Assembly: GCA_947494705.1 (NCBI GenBank)
Contig: CANLVN010000001.1
Location: forward strand, 558,001-622,000
Reading direction: 5' to 3'
Source of the DNA: an uncultured Erythrobacter sp.
GTDB lineage: Bacteria > Pseudomonadota > Alphaproteobacteria > Sphingomonadales > Sphingomonadaceae
Length of the DNA: 64,000 nucleotides
Shown: positions 35,052-43,303 of the stretch, piece by piece
Numbering within the stretch: position 1 is the first letter of the stretch
Layout of the letters: every line of letters begins with the position of its first letter
Made by a program: the position numbers and the translations under genes
The notes under the pieces: model-generated
The model's database searches: none
The model's input: the letters and a program-made list of their open reading frames with translations, nothing else
Told to the model about the DNA's origin: nothing

Positions 35052-36644
35052 ATGATGACACGGCGACAGACTTTGGGCTCGGCACTGGCGTTAGGAGCGA
35101 CAATCGCCGCAGGACCGGCGTTGGGAGCGGGAATGTTCCCCGTCGTCGAGACCGCTCAGGGCAAGCTGCGGGGACTGTCCTCCAGCGGGGTCCACATCTT
35201 TCGGGGTGTCAGCTATGCGCAGGATACCTCGGGTTCCAACCGATTCATGCCACCGCGCCAGATCGAACCCTGGGCCGGTGTGCGCGACGCGCTTCACTGG
35301 ACCGATGTAGCCCCGCAAATCCCGGGCAACCGCCAGTTCACTTATGCGGATCTGATCATGGTCGACCGCAATCCGTCGGGCATGGGAGAGGACAACCTTT
35401 CGCTCAATGTCTGGACCCCCACACTTGACGACAATGCGAAGAAGCCCGTGATCGTCGTCCTGCATGGCGGCGGGTTCTACAGCGGTTCGGGCAACTCGGT
35501 CGGCATGGACGGTGAACAGATGGCGCGCTTCTCCGACAGCGTGGTCATTGCGATCAATCACCGCCTGGGGGCCTTCGGCTTCCTGCATCTCGCGGAATTC
35601 GCTGGAGATGATTTCGCCACTTCCGGCACCGTCGGTATGCAGGACATCGTCGCCGCACTGGAATGGGTGCGCGAGAACGTGGCGGCCTTTGGCGGCGATC
35701 CCGACCGAGTGCTGGTCTATGGCCAATCAGGCGGCGGGGCGAAGACAAGCGTGCTGATGGCCATGCCCAGCGGCAAAGGCCTGTTCCAACGCGCCGGTGT
35801 CATGAGCGGTTCGGCCCTGCGCATGATGCCGCCCGAAATGGCGAGCGCCACAGCCAAGCGTCTGCTCGATGCGCTTGAGATTGCGCCCGGCGACGCGCGC
35901 AAGCTTCAGGATGTGCCATGGACGAAACTCCTCGAAACGCAGGCCGGCTTGGAAGCGGCTGATCGGGCCCGCGGCGAAGCACCGCGATCCTTTGCCCCGG
36001 TGGTGGATGGCATCGCCCTTCCCCGTCACCCTTGGGCTCCCGATGCCCCTGATGTCTCATCTGATGTTCCGATGATCGTATCGTCGGTGCTGGATGAACG
36101 CTCATACCGGATGATCGATTACACTATGGACGAAGACGGCCTGCTCGCATTCGCTCGTGAACGGCTTGGCGATCGGGCAGAAGAAGCCGTCGCGGCCTAT
36201 CGCGAGGAAGATCCGGACGAGAAGCCGTTCCTGCTTGCGGCGCGCCTCGATTCCGACCTTACCTTCCGCAGAGGCGCATTTGCGCAGGCCGAACTGAAGG
36301 CGAAACAAGGCGGAGCGCCGGTCTGGACGTATCTCTGGACGCAGCCCAGCCCGGCTGCCGATGGCCGATATGGCGCGGTACACGGTATCGATGTCGCGCC
36401 CAGCCTCTACAACACCAGGGGCGCGCTCAACGGCTCGTCGGCACAGGCAAATGAACTCGCAGCCGCGATCGCAGCGAGTTGGGCAGCCTTCGCCGCGAAT
36501 GGTGATCCGAACAATGAAAGGGTGCCGGAATGGAAGCCCTATTCACCACCGGAACGCGCAACCATGATATTCGCCGACGACCTGCGCGTCGAAGCGGACC
36601 CGCGCGCCCAGTTCCGCAAGTACTGGTCATCGCCACAGCGGTAA
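35052..36644 (+). CDS. Type-B carboxylesterase with Tat signal
   Basis: The 530-residue protein starts TRRQTLGSALALGATIAAGPALGA, a Tat signal. Family motifs are GEDNLSLNVW, oxyanion HGGGFYSGSGN and elbow GQSGGG with S226. The histidine is probably in YGAVHGIDVAP. GGAGAG precedes the ATG. It is divergent from the DapA-like operon across a 174-bp gap and is followed after 5 bp by a flavin reductase gene. Folded export of an esterase is uncommon and fits the Tat-exported partners nearby. Confidence 0.9.
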   Translation: MMTRRQTLGSALALGATIAAGPALGAGMFPVVETAQGKLRGLSSSGVHIFRGVSYAQDTSGSNRFMPPRQIEPWAGVRDALHWTDVAPQIPGNRQFTYADLIMVDRNPSGMGEDNLSLNVWTPTLDDNAKKPVIVVLHGGGFYSGSGNSVGMDGEQMARFSDSVVIAINHRLGAFGFLHLAEFAGDDFATSGTVGMQDIVAALEWVRENVAAFGGDPDRVLVYGQSGGGAKTSVLMAMPSGKGLFQRAGVMSGSALRMMPPEMASATAKRLLDALEIAPGDARKLQDVPWTKLLETQAGLEAADRARGEAPRSFAPVVDGIALPRHPWAPDAPDVSSDVPMIVSSVLDERSYRMIDYTMDEDGLLAFARERLGDRAEEAVAAYREEDPDEKPFLLAARLDSDLTFRRGAFAQAELKAKQGGAPVWTYLWTQPSPAADGRYGAVHGIDVAPSLYNTRGALNGSSAQANELAAAIAASWAAFAANGDPNNERVPEWKPYSPPERATMIFADDLRVEADPRAQFRKYWSSPQR

Positions 36645-36649
36645 TTGCG

Positions 36650-37159
36650 ATGAACGAAGTCACGCATCAAACGCATCGGCTTGATGTCGAGACGTTTCGC
36701 TCGGCGATGGGCAGTCTGGCAGCTGCGGTGCATATCGTGACGACCCATCACGAAGGAAGGGATTTCGGGCTCACGATGACGGCAGTTTGCTCGCTATCGG
36801 ATGATCCGCCATCCCTTCTGCTCTCGATTTCACGTCAGTCGGCCACTCTCGAAGCAATCATGCGATCCAAGAGGGTCTGCGTGAACTTTCTCGACGCTTC
36901 CCACTCAGATTTGGCGCTGAGGTTCGCCGACCCCGCCCGAACGGACGACCGCTTTGCCATCGGTTGCTGGCGTGAAGGAAAGAGCAAGGTGCCGATCCTG
37001 CGGGATTCGCCAATTTCGCTCGAATGCGAAATCATGGGATCTTTCGAAGCAAGGTCGCACCGTGTGCTCGCCTGCGAAATTTCTCATGTGCATGGCGACA
37101 AGGCTCCCGGGCTGCTGCTCTACGCAAATCAGGCTTTCGGTCGTTTCGAAAGTATCTAG
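36650..37159 (+). CDS. Flavin reductase family protein
   Basis: The 169-residue FMN-binding split-barrel protein resembles the small reductases that supply reduced flavin to two-component monooxygenases: FRSAMGSLAAAVHIVTTHH, GLTMTAVCSLSDDPPSLLLSI, CVNFLDASHSDLALRFA and HRVLACEISHVH. It follows the Tat esterase by 5 bp, so it is co-transcribed. No flavin-dependent monooxygenase gene is visible within 15 kb, so the partner must be elsewhere or absent. The ATG at 36650 avoids a long overlap with the esterase. Confidence 0.87.
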   Translation: MNEVTHQTHRLDVETFRSAMGSLAAAVHIVTTHHEGRDFGLTMTAVCSLSDDPPSLLLSISRQSATLEAIMRSKRVCVNFLDASHSDLALRFADPARTDDRFAIGCWREGKSKVPILRDSPISLECEIMGSFEARSHRVLACEISHVHGDKAPGLLLYANQAFGRFESI

Positions 37160-37276
37160 AAGACTGCCCGGCTCTCTCCTCGACGGCCAAAGCTGACGCA
37201 TCGGCCAATTCACGGCATCAGAACGTCGTTGAAGCATCGAGCCACGCGCTCTAGTCGCTCTCGCAAGGAGAGCACC

Positions 37277-38164
37277 ATGACCGATACCCCCCTTCCCCCT
37301 ATGCGCAGCTGGCTGTTCGCGCCCGGTGACAGCGAAAAGAAAATGGGCAAATGCATTGCGAGCGAGGCCGACATCGCGTTGCTCGACCTCGAAGATTCGG
37401 TCGTGCCGGAACGCAAGGCGGAGGCGCGCAAAATGGTTGCCGATTCGATCGCCGCCACCCCGGACAAGCGCCGCATCTGGGTGCGCGTCAATCCGCTGTC
37501 GGGCGATTGGACCGAGGCAGATCTCGATGCGGTAGTCGCTGCTGGTCCGGGTGGAGTGTTCCTGCCCAAGGCAGAAGGCGGTCACGACGTAGAGCGGCTC
37601 CACGCGATGCTCACCGCGCGCGAGGAAGCGGCAGGGATCACCCCCGGATCGATCCGGGTCGCAGCATTGGTCACCGAGACCGCGGCAGCGATGTTTACCA
37701 CCGGCAGCTATGACGGCGCGCCGCGCCTCGTTGCGATGAGCTGGGGGGCGGAGGACTTGTCGAGCGAGCTAGGAGCGCGCCAGCAGCGCGGCGAGAATGG
37801 CGAATACTTGCCGGTTTTCGAATTGGCGCGCAGCCTGTGCCTTCTCGGCGCGGTCAAGGCCGGGGTTGCCCCCATAGAGACAGTCCAGCCCGAATTTCGC
37901 GACCTCGACAAACTGGAACGGCGCGCGCGCGCCGTGCGCGGTCAGGGATTTCGCGGAATGCTGGCGATCCATCCCGCCCAGGTCGCTCCGATCAACGCGG
38001 CCTTCACACCGAGCGAGGAGGAGCTCGCCCATGCCCGCGCCGTGGTCCAGGCTTTTCGGGACAATCCCGGCGCAGGCGCGGTTTCGCTCGATGGTAACAT
38101 GCTCGACCGCCCACACCTGGCGCTGGCCGAACGCTTGCTGGCAGAGGCAAGACGAGCCGAATAG
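37277..38164 (+). CDS. HpcH/HpaI aldolase / CitE-like CoA ester lyase
   Basis: The 295-residue TIM-barrel protein matches the citrate-lyase beta-like family: RSWLFAPGDSEKKMGK, ADIALLDLEDSVVPERKAEAR, RIWVRVNPLSG, GVFLPKAEG, VTETAAAMF, SWGAEDLSSELGA and GMLAIHPAQVAPIN. Stand-alone relatives cleave malyl-CoA, citramalyl-CoA or similar esters. AAGGAG lies before the ATG at 37277. It is 117 bp after the flavin reductase, possibly in the same unit, and could process a CoA ester from the accessory locus; it may instead be core metabolism. Confidence 0.88.
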   Translation: MTDTPLPPMRSWLFAPGDSEKKMGKCIASEADIALLDLEDSVVPERKAEARKMVADSIAATPDKRRIWVRVNPLSGDWTEADLDAVVAAGPGGVFLPKAEGGHDVERLHAMLTAREEAAGITPGSIRVAALVTETAAAMFTTGSYDGAPRLVAMSWGAEDLSSELGARQQRGENGEYLPVFELARSLCLLGAVKAGVAPIETVQPEFRDLDKLERRARAVRGQGFRGMLAIHPAQVAPINAAFTPSEEELAHARAVVQAFRDNPGAGAVSLDGNMLDRPHLALAERLLAEARRAE

Positions 38165-38232
38165 GAAATTCAGTTTTCCTACTTAAACCCATTTGGTTAG
38201 TCAGCCGGCGACTCAGAACAGGAGCTCGCCCT

Positions 38233-38646
38233 ATGGCCCTTATCGAAACGCTCATTGGCCCGATCACCCAGCTGCTCGACAAGATCATCCCGGACAAGGA
38301 AGCCCGAGCGAAGGCCAAGCTAGAACTGATCAAGCTCGAGGGCACTCACGAGATGCAGCTGATCGAGGCGCGACTGCAAGCCATCGTTGCCGAAGCGCAG
38401 AGCGCCGATCCGTGGACGAGCCGAGCGCGCCCCAGCTTCCTCTACGTGATGTACGCATTGATCCTCACCGCGCTGCCGATGGGCATCCTCAGCGCCTTCA
38501 ATCCCGAAGCCGCCGCCGATATCGCCAAAGGAATGAACGCCTATCTCGGTGGCCTGCCCGAACCGCTCTACGCGCTCTTCGGCACCGGATATCTCGGCTA
38601 CACCGCGGCGCGGCAATGGGGCAAGGTCAAGGGTGTGGAGCGCTAA
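38233..38646 (+). CDS. 3TM holin-family protein (gene-transfer-agent type)
   Basis: The 137-residue protein has an amphipathic N-terminus (LIGPITQLLDKIIPDKEARAKAKLELIKLE), a central helix-rich part and hydrophobic segments (FLYVMYALILTALPMGILSAF, LYALFGTGYLGYTAARQW). This fits the holin family named for release of gene transfer agents in Rhodobacter. AGGAG precedes the ATG. No GTA structural, portal or lysin genes are adjacent, so it stands alone. Function in cell lysis is inferred only. Confidence 0.78.
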   Translation: MALIETLIGPITQLLDKIIPDKEARAKAKLELIKLEGTHEMQLIEARLQAIVAEAQSADPWTSRARPSFLYVMYALILTALPMGILSAFNPEAAADIAKGMNAYLGGLPEPLYALFGTGYLGYTAARQWGKVKGVER

Positions 38647-38670
38647 GGTCGCTCTACCGATTGCGCGTAC

Positions 38671-39153
38671 TCAAAGCTTCCCAGCTGGTGCGACGGCAGA
38701 TCCTTTCGAAGCATCGGCATCGAATTCCTTGCGTGCCTTCTGCATTTCGAAAATGTCGACCACAACCATCCCAACCCCGAGCAGCGCACCGATAAACGAC
38801 AGGCCAAAAAAGCCGTCTCCCATCAAGAAACGGAAAGTGCAGATGGCAAGCCCGATGACCACCAGCGCAAAACCCATGACGCGTCCTCCAGTCCACCAAT
38901 CGAAACGATGGTCTCCGGTCGGACCGATGTAACCGTAAACCTGCCGACCAAAGACACCCTTCCCAATCAGATAACGCCCCTCGGTCCCTTCGGAAACGCG
39001 GTCGATGAGCGGGTCAGTGACGTATATCGCCGAATATTCGTGCTGCTTGCCCGCGCTGTCTTCCCAGACAAGCCGCGAAAACTGCGTTCCGGGAAGCACC
39101 GTCGAGCGCTCCTTGCGTGCGATTACTTTTCCATCCACTTCGAATTTTGCCAT
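38671..39153 (-). CDS. Hypothetical membrane protein
   Basis: The 160-residue protein has a beta-rich N-terminal part (MAKFEVDGKVIARKERS, QFSRLVWEDSAGKQHEYSAIY, then GRYLIGKGVFGRQVYGY) and two C-terminal hydrophobic segments (VMGFALVVIGLAICTF, LSFIGALLGVGMVVV). I do not recognise the family. The ATG at 39153 follows GGGGGGCG; a 145-residue upstream extension is rejected because its residues look non-coding. It is between the holin gene and divergent aroQ. Confidence 0.7.
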   Translation of the reverse strand: MAKFEVDGKVIARKERSTVLPGTQFSRLVWEDSAGKQHEYSAIYVTDPLIDRVSEGTEGRYLIGKGVFGRQVYGYIGPTGDHRFDWWTGGRVMGFALVVIGLAICTFRFLMGDGFFGLSFIGALLGVGMVVVDIFEMQKARKEFDADASKGSAVAPAGKL

Positions 39154-39342
39154 GTCGCCCCCCAATGGTTCGATAAGGCGATGCTGTACTACCGCCCCAT
39201 TCCTATCGATAACTCGAAGGGCGCCGTGAAAATTGGTCGAAATCGCCAATCTCTTCGGCCACCACTCGCTCGCGAAGGCCGCTGCCAGGCTATGACGTTC
39301 AAGCCGCTTCACGGCAGGAGCCGAGCAGGCTAGGACCCGCGA

Positions 39343-39783
39343 ATGAGCAACACCGTCTACGTCCTCAACGGCCCCAACCTGAACCTGCTCGGCCTGCGCG
39401 AGCCGGAGATTTACGGCTCCACCACTCTCGACGAGATCGCAGGCATGCTCGAAGATCGCGCCGCCGAGCTCGGCCTCGAAATCGAGATGCGCCAGACCAA
39501 CCACGAAGGGATGCTGGTCGATTGGCTTCACGAAGCGCAGGCGGAGGGAGCGCGTGCGGTGCTGCTGAATGCTGGCGCCTATACGCACACATCAATCGCG
39601 CTGCTCGACGCGATCCGGGCCATCAGCACTCCCGTGATTGAGGTGCATCTGTCCGACCCGAAGACCCGTGAGAGCTTTCGCCACACCTCGTATGTCGGCA
39701 TGGCTGCGGCGAAAACCGTGGAAGGACACGGGGCCGACAGTTACCGTATGGCTTTGGAATCCGTAGCGTCGGACGAGGTCTGA
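39343..39783 (+). CDS. aroQ: Type II 3-dehydroquinate dehydratase
   Basis: This enzyme dehydrates 3-dehydroquinate to 3-dehydroshikimate in the shikimate pathway. The 146-residue protein has LNGPNLNLLGLREPEIYG with the catalytic Y24, the flexible-lid region, NAGAYTHTSIAL, and EVHLSDP with H102. The length is standard. It precedes accB by 117 bp, an order common in many bacteria. Confidence 0.96.
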   Translation: MSNTVYVLNGPNLNLLGLREPEIYGSTTLDEIAGMLEDRAAELGLEIEMRQTNHEGMLVDWLHEAQAEGARAVLLNAGAYTHTSIALLDAIRAISTPVIEVHLSDPKTRESFRHTSYVGMAAAKTVEGHGADSYRMALESVASDEV

Positions 39784-39900
39784 GCGTGCGACACCACTCC
39801 CCAATTTTCCGCGATTGCCACTTGCCAGCCGCAATTCGCGTCAATAGTCACCGCCGAAACCAGAAAATGAGCCATTCAAGGGCCAAAAACAGGGAAACGC

Positions 39901-40374
39901 ATGGCTGAGAAAAAGTCCGGCATGAATGTCGATACCGCTCTCGTTCGCGAGCTTGCAGAACTGCTCAACGAGACCGGACTGACCGAGATCGAAGTGGAGG
40001 ACGACGACCGCAAGATCCGCGTCGCGCGAGGTGGCGTGGCTGCGGCACCAATGGCGGCCCCCATGCAACCCGCGGCGCCCGCACCAGCCCAGGCACCCGC
40101 TGCGGCGCCCTCTTCAGAGCCTGCCGGTGGCGAGGCCCATGCCGATGCGCTTAAATCGCCGATGGTCGGCACCGCCTATCTCGCGGCCGAACCGGGTGCT
40201 GCCAATTTCGTGAAGGTCGGTGACAACGTGGAAGAAGGCGACACGCTGCTGATTGTCGAAGCGATGAAGGTGATGAACCCGATTGCCGCCGACAAGTCGG
40301 GCACGGTCAAGGCGATCCTTGTCGAGAACGCTCAGCCGGTCGAATTCGACCAGCCGCTCGTCGTCATCGGATAA
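39901..40374 (+). CDS. accB: Acetyl-CoA carboxylase biotin carboxyl carrier protein
   Basis: The 157-residue carrier holds the biotin that AccC carboxylates, the first step of fatty-acid synthesis. An N-terminal helical part ([20 protein letters not shown]) is joined by an Ala/Pro linker (about 47-75) to the biotinyl domain with VEAMKVMN, where K123 is biotinylated. AGGGAA precedes the ATG. It lies 7 bp before accC. Confidence 0.97.
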   Translation: MAEKKSGMNVDTALVRELAELLNETGLTEIEVEDDDRKIRVARGGVAAAPMAAPMQPAAPAPAQAPAAAPSSEPAGGEAHADALKSPMVGTAYLAAEPGAANFVKVGDNVEEGDTLLIVEAMKVMNPIAADKSGTVKAILVENAQPVEFDQPLVVIG

Positions 40375-40381
40375 TCCGGCG

Positions 40382-41731
40382 ATGAGTATTACCCGCATCC
40401 TGATCGCCAATCGCGGCGAAATTGCGCTGCGCATTCACCGCGCGGCACACGAAATGGGGATCGAAACGGTCGCGGTCCACTCGACCGCAGATTCCGAAGC
40501 CATGCATGTGCGGCTCGCCGACCATGCGGTGTGCATCGGCCCTCCGCCTGCTGCCGAAAGCTATCTCAACCACGCCAACATCATCTCTGCCGCCGAAGTC
40601 GCGGGCTGCGACGCGATCCACCCGGGATACGGCTTCCTCTCGGAAAACGCGAAGTTTGCCGAGATCGTAGAGGCGCACGAAATCGCGTGGATCGGTCCGA
40701 AGCCCGAGCATATCCGCACGATGGGCGACAAGGTCGAGGCCAAGCGCACAGCCGGCGCACTTGGATTGCCGCTGGTTCCGGGATCGGACGGTGCGGTCAG
40801 CGACCCCGAAGAAGCCAAGAAGATCGCCGGCGATATCGGCTACCCCGTCATCATCAAGGCGGCGAGCGGTGGCGGCGGGCGCGGCATGAAGGTCTGCGAA
40901 AGCGAGGACAAGCTGGAAAGCCTGATGAAACAGGCTGGCTCCGAGGCCAAGGCCGCCTTTGGCGATGCCACGGTTTATATCGAGAAATATCTCGGCAATC
41001 CGCGCCACATCGAATTCCAGGTCTTCGGCGACGGCAACGGCAAGGCGATCCATCTGGGGGAGCGCGATTGCTCCCTACAACGCCGCCACCAGAAGGTTCT
41101 GGAGGAAGCGCCCTCCCCCGTCATCACCCACGAAGACCGCATGCGCATGGGCGAAGTCTGCGCTCAGGCAATGCGCGACATGGCCTATCGCGGCGCGGGA
41201 ACGATCGAATTCCTTTGGGAAAACGGCGAGTTCTACTTCATCGAAATGAACACGCGCCTGCAGGTCGAACACCCCGTGACCGAGGCGATCACCGGCGTCG
41301 ACCTTGTGCGCGAACAGATCCGTATCGCGGCTGGCAAGCCGCTTTCGGTCGCGCAGGAGGATATCGAGTTCAAGGGCCACGCGATCGAGTGCCGCATTAA
41401 CGCCGAGGACCCCTTCACCTTCGCCCCGTCACCCGGCAAGGTCAGCTATTACCATCCGGCAGGCGGCATGCATGTGCGCGTCGATTCTGGGCTTTACGCA
41501 GGATACTCGATCCCGCCCTATTACGACTCCATGATCGCCAAGCTGATCGTCTACGGCCGCAATCGCGAAGGCTGCATCATGCGCCTGCGTCGCGCGCTCG
41601 AAGAAATGGTCGTCGAAGGGGTCAAGACCAACATCCCCCTGCATCAGGAATTGCTGCGCCAAGACGACGTTCTCGAAGGCGACTATACGATCAAATGGCT
41701 CGAGGAATGGCTGGCAAGGCGAGAGAGCTAG
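40382..41731 (+). CDS. accC: Acetyl-CoA carboxylase biotin carboxylase subunit
   Basis: The 449-residue enzyme carboxylates biotin on AccB using ATP and bicarbonate. It shows the N-terminal [28 protein letters not shown], the ATP-grasp loop [39 protein letters not shown] and the C-terminal [14 protein letters not shown] region. The length is typical. The ATG at 40382 is chosen; the extension from 40283 would overlap accB and is not family-like. Confidence 0.97.
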   Translation: MSITRILIANRGEIALRIHRAAHEMGIETVAVHSTADSEAMHVRLADHAVCIGPPPAAESYLNHANIISAAEVAGCDAIHPGYGFLSENAKFAEIVEAHEIAWIGPKPEHIRTMGDKVEAKRTAGALGLPLVPGSDGAVSDPEEAKKIAGDIGYPVIIKAASGGGGRGMKVCESEDKLESLMKQAGSEAKAAFGDATVYIEKYLGNPRHIEFQVFGDGNGKAIHLGERDCSLQRRHQKVLEEAPSPVITHEDRMRMGEVCAQAMRDMAYRGAGTIEFLWENGEFYFIEMNTRLQVEHPVTEAITGVDLVREQIRIAAGKPLSVAQEDIEFKGHAIECRINAEDPFTFAPSPGKVSYYHPAGGMHVRVDSGLYAGYSIPPYYDSMIAKLIVYGRNREGCIMRLRRALEEMVVEGVKTNIPLHQELLRQDDVLEGDYTIKWLEEWLARRES

Positions 41732-41738
41732 GCCGGTC

Positions 41739-43010
41739 TTAGGCTCTTTTGCGGCGGAACGCTGCGGATTGGCCGCGCCGCCCCAAAGGGCTCTCTCCTG
41801 AGCCGTGCCCGCGCGTTTCGGTCAGGGCAGCCGGAACGAATTCGTCTTCCCCGAACCCAGCCATCTCCACCATGTGCGAGTTTTCTAGCGCGGATAGCGG
41901 GCACGTCAGGCGGTAGAGGAAGGTCGAACCCTCGACATGTATACGCCCCCTGCCATCGAGCAGACGCGGGACGATGCGGGTCAGCAGGGTCTCGCTGAAT
42001 TCCTCCACCGGCGCAGGCGTTTCGGTGCCATCACCCATCAGTGTTGTCTGCAAGTGGTCGACGGCGAGTGGAATGAAGCTTTCGCACCATTCCAGAACGA
42101 GCTGATCCTCTTCGCCCATCTGCTGCTCAACCGACCAACTGACCCTGATGCGACCGCGCAATTGCCGGTTGCGGCCAATCTGCGTGAAGCGTGAGCACAA
42201 TTCCCACGCGACGAGACTGATTTGCTGCGCACCCTGCGCCCCGACGGCAACCATCGGCCCCTCCGTGCTGAGCTGGGTTGCGGGATTGTCGAAAAATGGT
42301 TCGATCTGGCGCCGGATAACCCGTTCGAGGCTCGCTCCTGTATTCTCATTCTGGTCCATAACGGTTGATGTCGCAGTCATCAGCGCATTGATCCGCCCGC
42401 GCAGGCCCTGCAGGAAACTGATCGAAGGCTCAGCCGATTCAACACCCGGACGAATGAGCGAAGACACGATCTGCAACAGATTGCGGGTGCGATGGACGGC
42501 ATTGCGGGCGGTGAAAGCAAGGTCCGAATTGGCTCGCTTGAGTTCCGCGGTGCGCTGCTTGACCCGCAATTCGAGTTCGTCGCGCGTGTGTGACAGATCG
42601 GCCAGCGTCGCCTCCAGCTGCGCAATCACCTCATCGTGCGTTTCGGGGGTGGGAATTCGGACGAACACCGGGATCAGGCGGAACAACATTGCAGCAGTTG
42701 CCAGGCTGACGAGACCGGTTGCCAGCTTGACCGCGCCCGTAATGGGATAAATCGGGTACCACAGGGTGACGATCCCCATAAAATGCGTCACCCCGCATAA
42801 CAGGATGAAGGCCGCAAACAGGCTCACCAAAGCGCGGTGATTGAGATCGGGACGGCGGCGCAGAACCATCAGGAGCGCAAGCGGGATCGCCATATAGGCG
42901 GTAAAGATCATCAGGTCGGAACCCGCCCACAGCATCACCAGCCACGGTTCCCACAACAGGCACATGCCATGCGGCATATACTGGCCGTAATCGAAAATTG
43001 CTTTCATCAT
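41739..43010 (-). CDS. Histidine kinase with ethylene-receptor-like membrane domain
   Basis: The 423-residue protein has three membrane segments in residues 20-118, with GSDLMIFTAYMAIPL and FILLCGVTHFMGIV. These match the ethylene-binding domain of plant ETR1 and cyanobacterial homologues: D32, Y39, I69, C72 and H76 sit exactly seven positions after ETR1 D25, Y32, I62, C65 and H69, with no gap. C72 and H76 would bind copper. A coiled coil (about 125-165) leads to a HisKA_2/HWE-type region with H173 in NAVHRTRNLLQIVSSL. The C-terminal ATPase domain is weak by eye. GGGGTGG precedes ATGATG. No adjacent response regulator is seen. Confidence 0.85.
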   Translation of the reverse strand: MMKAIFDYGQYMPHGMCLLWEPWLVMLWAGSDLMIFTAYMAIPLALLMVLRRRPDLNHRALVSLFAAFILLCGVTHFMGIVTLWYPIYPITGAVKLATGLVSLATAAMLFRLIPVFVRIPTPETHDEVIAQLEATLADLSHTRDELELRVKQRTAELKRANSDLAFTARNAVHRTRNLLQIVSSLIRPGVESAEPSISFLQGLRGRINALMTATSTVMDQNENTGASLERVIRRQIEPFFDNPATQLSTEGPMVAVGAQGAQQISLVAWELCSRFTQIGRNRQLRGRIRVSWSVEQQMGEEDQLVLEWCESFIPLAVDHLQTTLMGDGTETPAPVEEFSETLLTRIVPRLLDGRGRIHVEGSTFLYRLTCPLSALENSHMVEMAGFGEDEFVPAALTETRGHGSGESPLGRRGQSAAFRRKRA

Positions 43011-43303
43011 CCACCCCGAAATCTGTGTGGAACGTGCCCCCTTGCACGCTTGCTCCGCCAATCGTCGGCAAGTGAATAGCCTTAATAGCTGCCGTAATAC
43101 TGCAATGACTGTGACCGATTTGGAGGTATATGAGCGCATCCGCGTCGATAAAGAGTGCATGGCTTTGACCTGTTCCCAGCGAAGAAGGGAAAACCAGCGC
43201 TTGCATCTTCACCTGTGATAGGTGCACATAACGCGCAAAGACGCGTCCCCGCGGGATCAGGGGCCACTACCACCGCCGCGATTATTATCGGGACCTATCA
43301 CGC

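Noticed and set aside
38233..38646. Prophage remnant around the holin gene
   Set aside because: No capsid, tail, lysin, integrase or terminase genes are in the neighbourhood, so one holin-family gene is not enough for a prophage call.
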